Assembly: GCA_963823565.1 (NCBI GenBank)
Contig: CAWGLR010000001.1
Span: 310,001 to 374,000 of the forward strand
Direction of reading: 5' to 3'
DNA from: RHKX01 sp963823565
GTDB lineage: Bacteria; Actinomycetota; Thermoleophilia; Solirubrobacterales; 70-9
Length of the DNA stretch: 64,000 nucleotides
The notes beneath the pieces were generated by a model. The model did not search any database and had not been told where the DNA came from. It saw nothing but the letters and a program-made list of their open reading frames with translations. Position 1 is the stretch's first letter; every line of letters begins with the position of its first letter. Of the stretch, positions 60,927 through 64,000 are shown one piece after another. A program made the position numbers and the translations under genes.

Positions 60927-62392
60927 GCACCGCTCTCTGCCGGAACCGGCTGCTCGACCATCGCCCGGCTGTCGCTGCTGCGGATCAGCACGATGCTGAG
61001 CAGCAGGCCGAGGACGGCGAAGCCCGCGCCGACGAGGAAGGCGTCGGAGAAGCCGTCGGTGAGCGCCTGCGCGGCCGCGGCGGGGTCGCCCGCCGCCTGC
61101 GCGGCGGCGAGCGGTCCGTCGCTGACCGAGTTCGCGATCGTCGCGAGGATCGCGAGGCCGAGCGCGCCGCCGATCTGCTGGGAGGTGTTGATCAGGCCGC
61201 TGGCGAGGCCGGACTCGCGCTCGGCGACCCCGGCGACGGCGCCGATCGTCACCGGGACGAAGGAGAAGCCGAGGCCGAGCGCGACGATCACCGACGGGCC
61301 GAGGACGTCGCTGACGTAGCTGCCGTCGGCCGAGATCTGCGACCACCAGAACAAGCCGATCGTGGTCAGCACCATGCCGCCGATCAGCACCGGCCTGAAG
61401 CCGATCCGCGAGGCGATCTGGGAGCTGACCCCGGCCGAGATGATGATGCCGAACGAGAGCGGGATGTAGGAGAGGCCGGTCTTGATGGCGCTGTAGCCGA
61501 GGACCTGCTGCATGTAGAGGGTCGTGAGGAAGAACATCGAGAACAGCGCGGCGCCGAGGAGCAGGGCGACGATGTTGGACCCGGTCAGGGTCCGCAGGCG
61601 GAAGATCCGGAACGGCACCAACGGCGCCTTGGCGCGCGACTCGATCGCGACGAACGCGCCGATCAGCGCGGCGGCGATCGCGAGCAGGGCGATCGTCTTC
61701 GTTGATCCCCAGCCCGACTGCTCGGCGTCGACGATCGCGTAGACGAGCAGCGAGAGGCCGGCGGTGACCGTTACCGCGCCGGGGACGTCGAAGAAGCGGC
61801 GGTCGGTCTCCATCCGGCTCTCGGCGATCACTCGCGGGGCGAGCCAGGCGGCGATCAGACCGATCGGCACGTTCACCCAGAGCACCCATTCCCAGCCGAG
61901 GCCGTCGGTCAGTACCCCGCCGAGCAGCACGCCGACGGCGCCCCCGGAGCCGGCGACCGCGCCCCAGGCGCCGAGGGCCTTGTTGCGCTCGGAGCCTTCG
62001 CGGAAGGTCGTGGTGACGATCGAGAGCGCAGCGGGAGAGACGATCGCAGCGCCGAGACCCTGGATCGCCCGCGCGACCACGAGCTGGACGTCGTTCGCCG
62101 CGAAGCCGCCGGCGAGCGAGGCGAGCGAGAAGACGAGGAGGCCGATGATGAACAGCCGCCTGCGCCCGAGGAGGTCGGCGAGCCGGCCGCCGAGCAGCAG
62201 GAAGCCGCCGAATGTCAGCACGTACGCGTTGATGACCCAGGACAGGTTCTCCTGGGAGAAGGCGAGCTCCTCGCCGATCGTCGGCAGCGCCACGTTGACG
62301 ATCGAGGCGTCGAGGACGACCATGAACTGGGCGCCGCAGACCAGTGCAAGCGCCCGCCAACGCTTCTCGGAGTACTCGCGCTCGCTCGTCAT
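60923..62392 (-). CDS. MFS drug exporter, DHA2 (EmrB/QacA) family
   Basis: A 489-residue transporter with 14 predicted helices. Helix 1 carries VVLDASIVNVALPTIGEEL, the DHA2 motif D1, and the loop GRLADLLGRRRLFIIG is motif A. It should expel hydrophobic or cationic drugs with proton import. The ATG at 62392 removes an unrelated upstream extension. It shares CTAG with the lipase end and is divergent from typA. Confidence 0.9.
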   Translation of the reverse strand: MTSEREYSEKRWRALALVCGAQFMVVLDASIVNVALPTIGEELAFSQENLSWVINAYVLTFGGFLLLGGRLADLLGRRRLFIIGLLVFSLASLAGGFAANDVQLVVARAIQGLGAAIVSPAALSIVTTTFREGSERNKALGAWGAVAGSGGAVGVLLGGVLTDGLGWEWVLWVNVPIGLIAAWLAPRVIAESRMETDRRFFDVPGAVTVTAGLSLLVYAIVDAEQSGWGSTKTIALLAIAAALIGAFVAIESRAKAPLVPFRIFRLRTLTGSNIVALLLGAALFSMFFLTTLYMQQVLGYSAIKTGLSYIPLSFGIIISAGVSSQIASRIGFRPVLIGGMVLTTIGLFWWSQISADGSYVSDVLGPSVIVALGLGFSFVPVTIGAVAGVAERESGLASGLINTSQQIGGALGLAILATIANSVSDGPLAAAQAAGDPAAAAQALTDGFSDAFLVGAGFAVLGLLLSIVLIRSSDSRAMVEQPVPAESGA

Positions 62393-62460
62393 CGCGAAGG
62401 CAGGATAGGGACCGCCGGTGCGGGGGGAGGTACGGGAAGCCCTACCATCCCGCGCCGCCC

Positions 62461-64000
<1,540 letters not shown>

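Overview
The window is uniformly GC-rich DNA (well over 70% G+C by eye) with the dense, back-to-back gene layout of an actinobacterial chromosome. Solirubrobacterales-type families (DUF6328, DUF2510, repeated PYROXD2-like FAD enzymes, RTX-like secreted proteins, large secreted Ig-like proteins) suggest class Thermoleophilia; this is inferred from family content, not from a marker gene. No rRNA, tRNA, insertion sequence, prophage or CRISPR array was seen. Many genes overlap by ATGA, GTGA or TTGA, which implies translational coupling in long operons. Several promoters look leaderless.

Layout. (1) 1-5 kb: a partial phosphorylase, a NYN-domain nuclease, a CarH-type B12 photoreceptor regulator divergent from a second MerR regulator with an unusually clear operator between them, an HD hydrolase and small membrane proteins. 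(2) 5-9 kb: a coupled operon SRPBCC - FAD oxidoreductase - DUF1365 - cyclopropane-fatty-acid-synthase-like methyltransferase, a gene set that travels with B12 photoreceptors elsewhere. (3) 9-13.4 kb: a GH3 hydrolase, a CoA-transferase and two tandem RTX-repeat secreted proteins. (4) 13.4-20.2 kb: an operon of TetR, a complete spermidine/putrescine-type ABC transporter (PotD-B-C-A), a flavin amine oxidase and an SDR. (5) 20.3-22 kb: a coiled-coil membrane protein, a small partner and a TetR. (6) 22-36 kb: a catabolic cluster (Rieske oxygenase, three PYROXD2-like FAD enzymes, acyl-CoA dehydrogenase, ADP-forming acyl-CoA ligase, P450, class III aminotransferase, aldo/keto reductase). Two of its divergent promoters share a near-identical palindromic operator, so four transcription units are probably one regulon. 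(7) 36-45 kb: LysE exporter, a secreted subtilase, a large secreted Ig-like protein and a sigma factor fused to a zinc-binding anti-sigma-like segment and a membrane segment. (8) 45.6-49 kb: MarR/MFS pair, small proteins and a coiled-coil protein. (9) 49-52.7 kb: a candidate structured RNA, xseB, xseA and a Baeyer-Villiger-type monooxygenase. (10) 52.7-64 kb: TetR, OsmC, thioesterase, Zn-alcohol dehydrogenase, a second amine oxidase with a cupin partner, VOC dioxygenase-like protein, RecQ, a degraded lipase, a DHA2 exporter and typA running off the end.

The main functional themes are light/B12-controlled lipid modification, uptake and oxidation of amines, and oxidative catabolism of an unidentified substrate via CoA thioesters. 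At least ten genes, including the housekeeping genes typA and xseA, carry reading-frame breaks, most of which are explained by one gained or lost base. The simplest reading is residual indel error in the assembly, so frameshifted genes should not be assumed dead.
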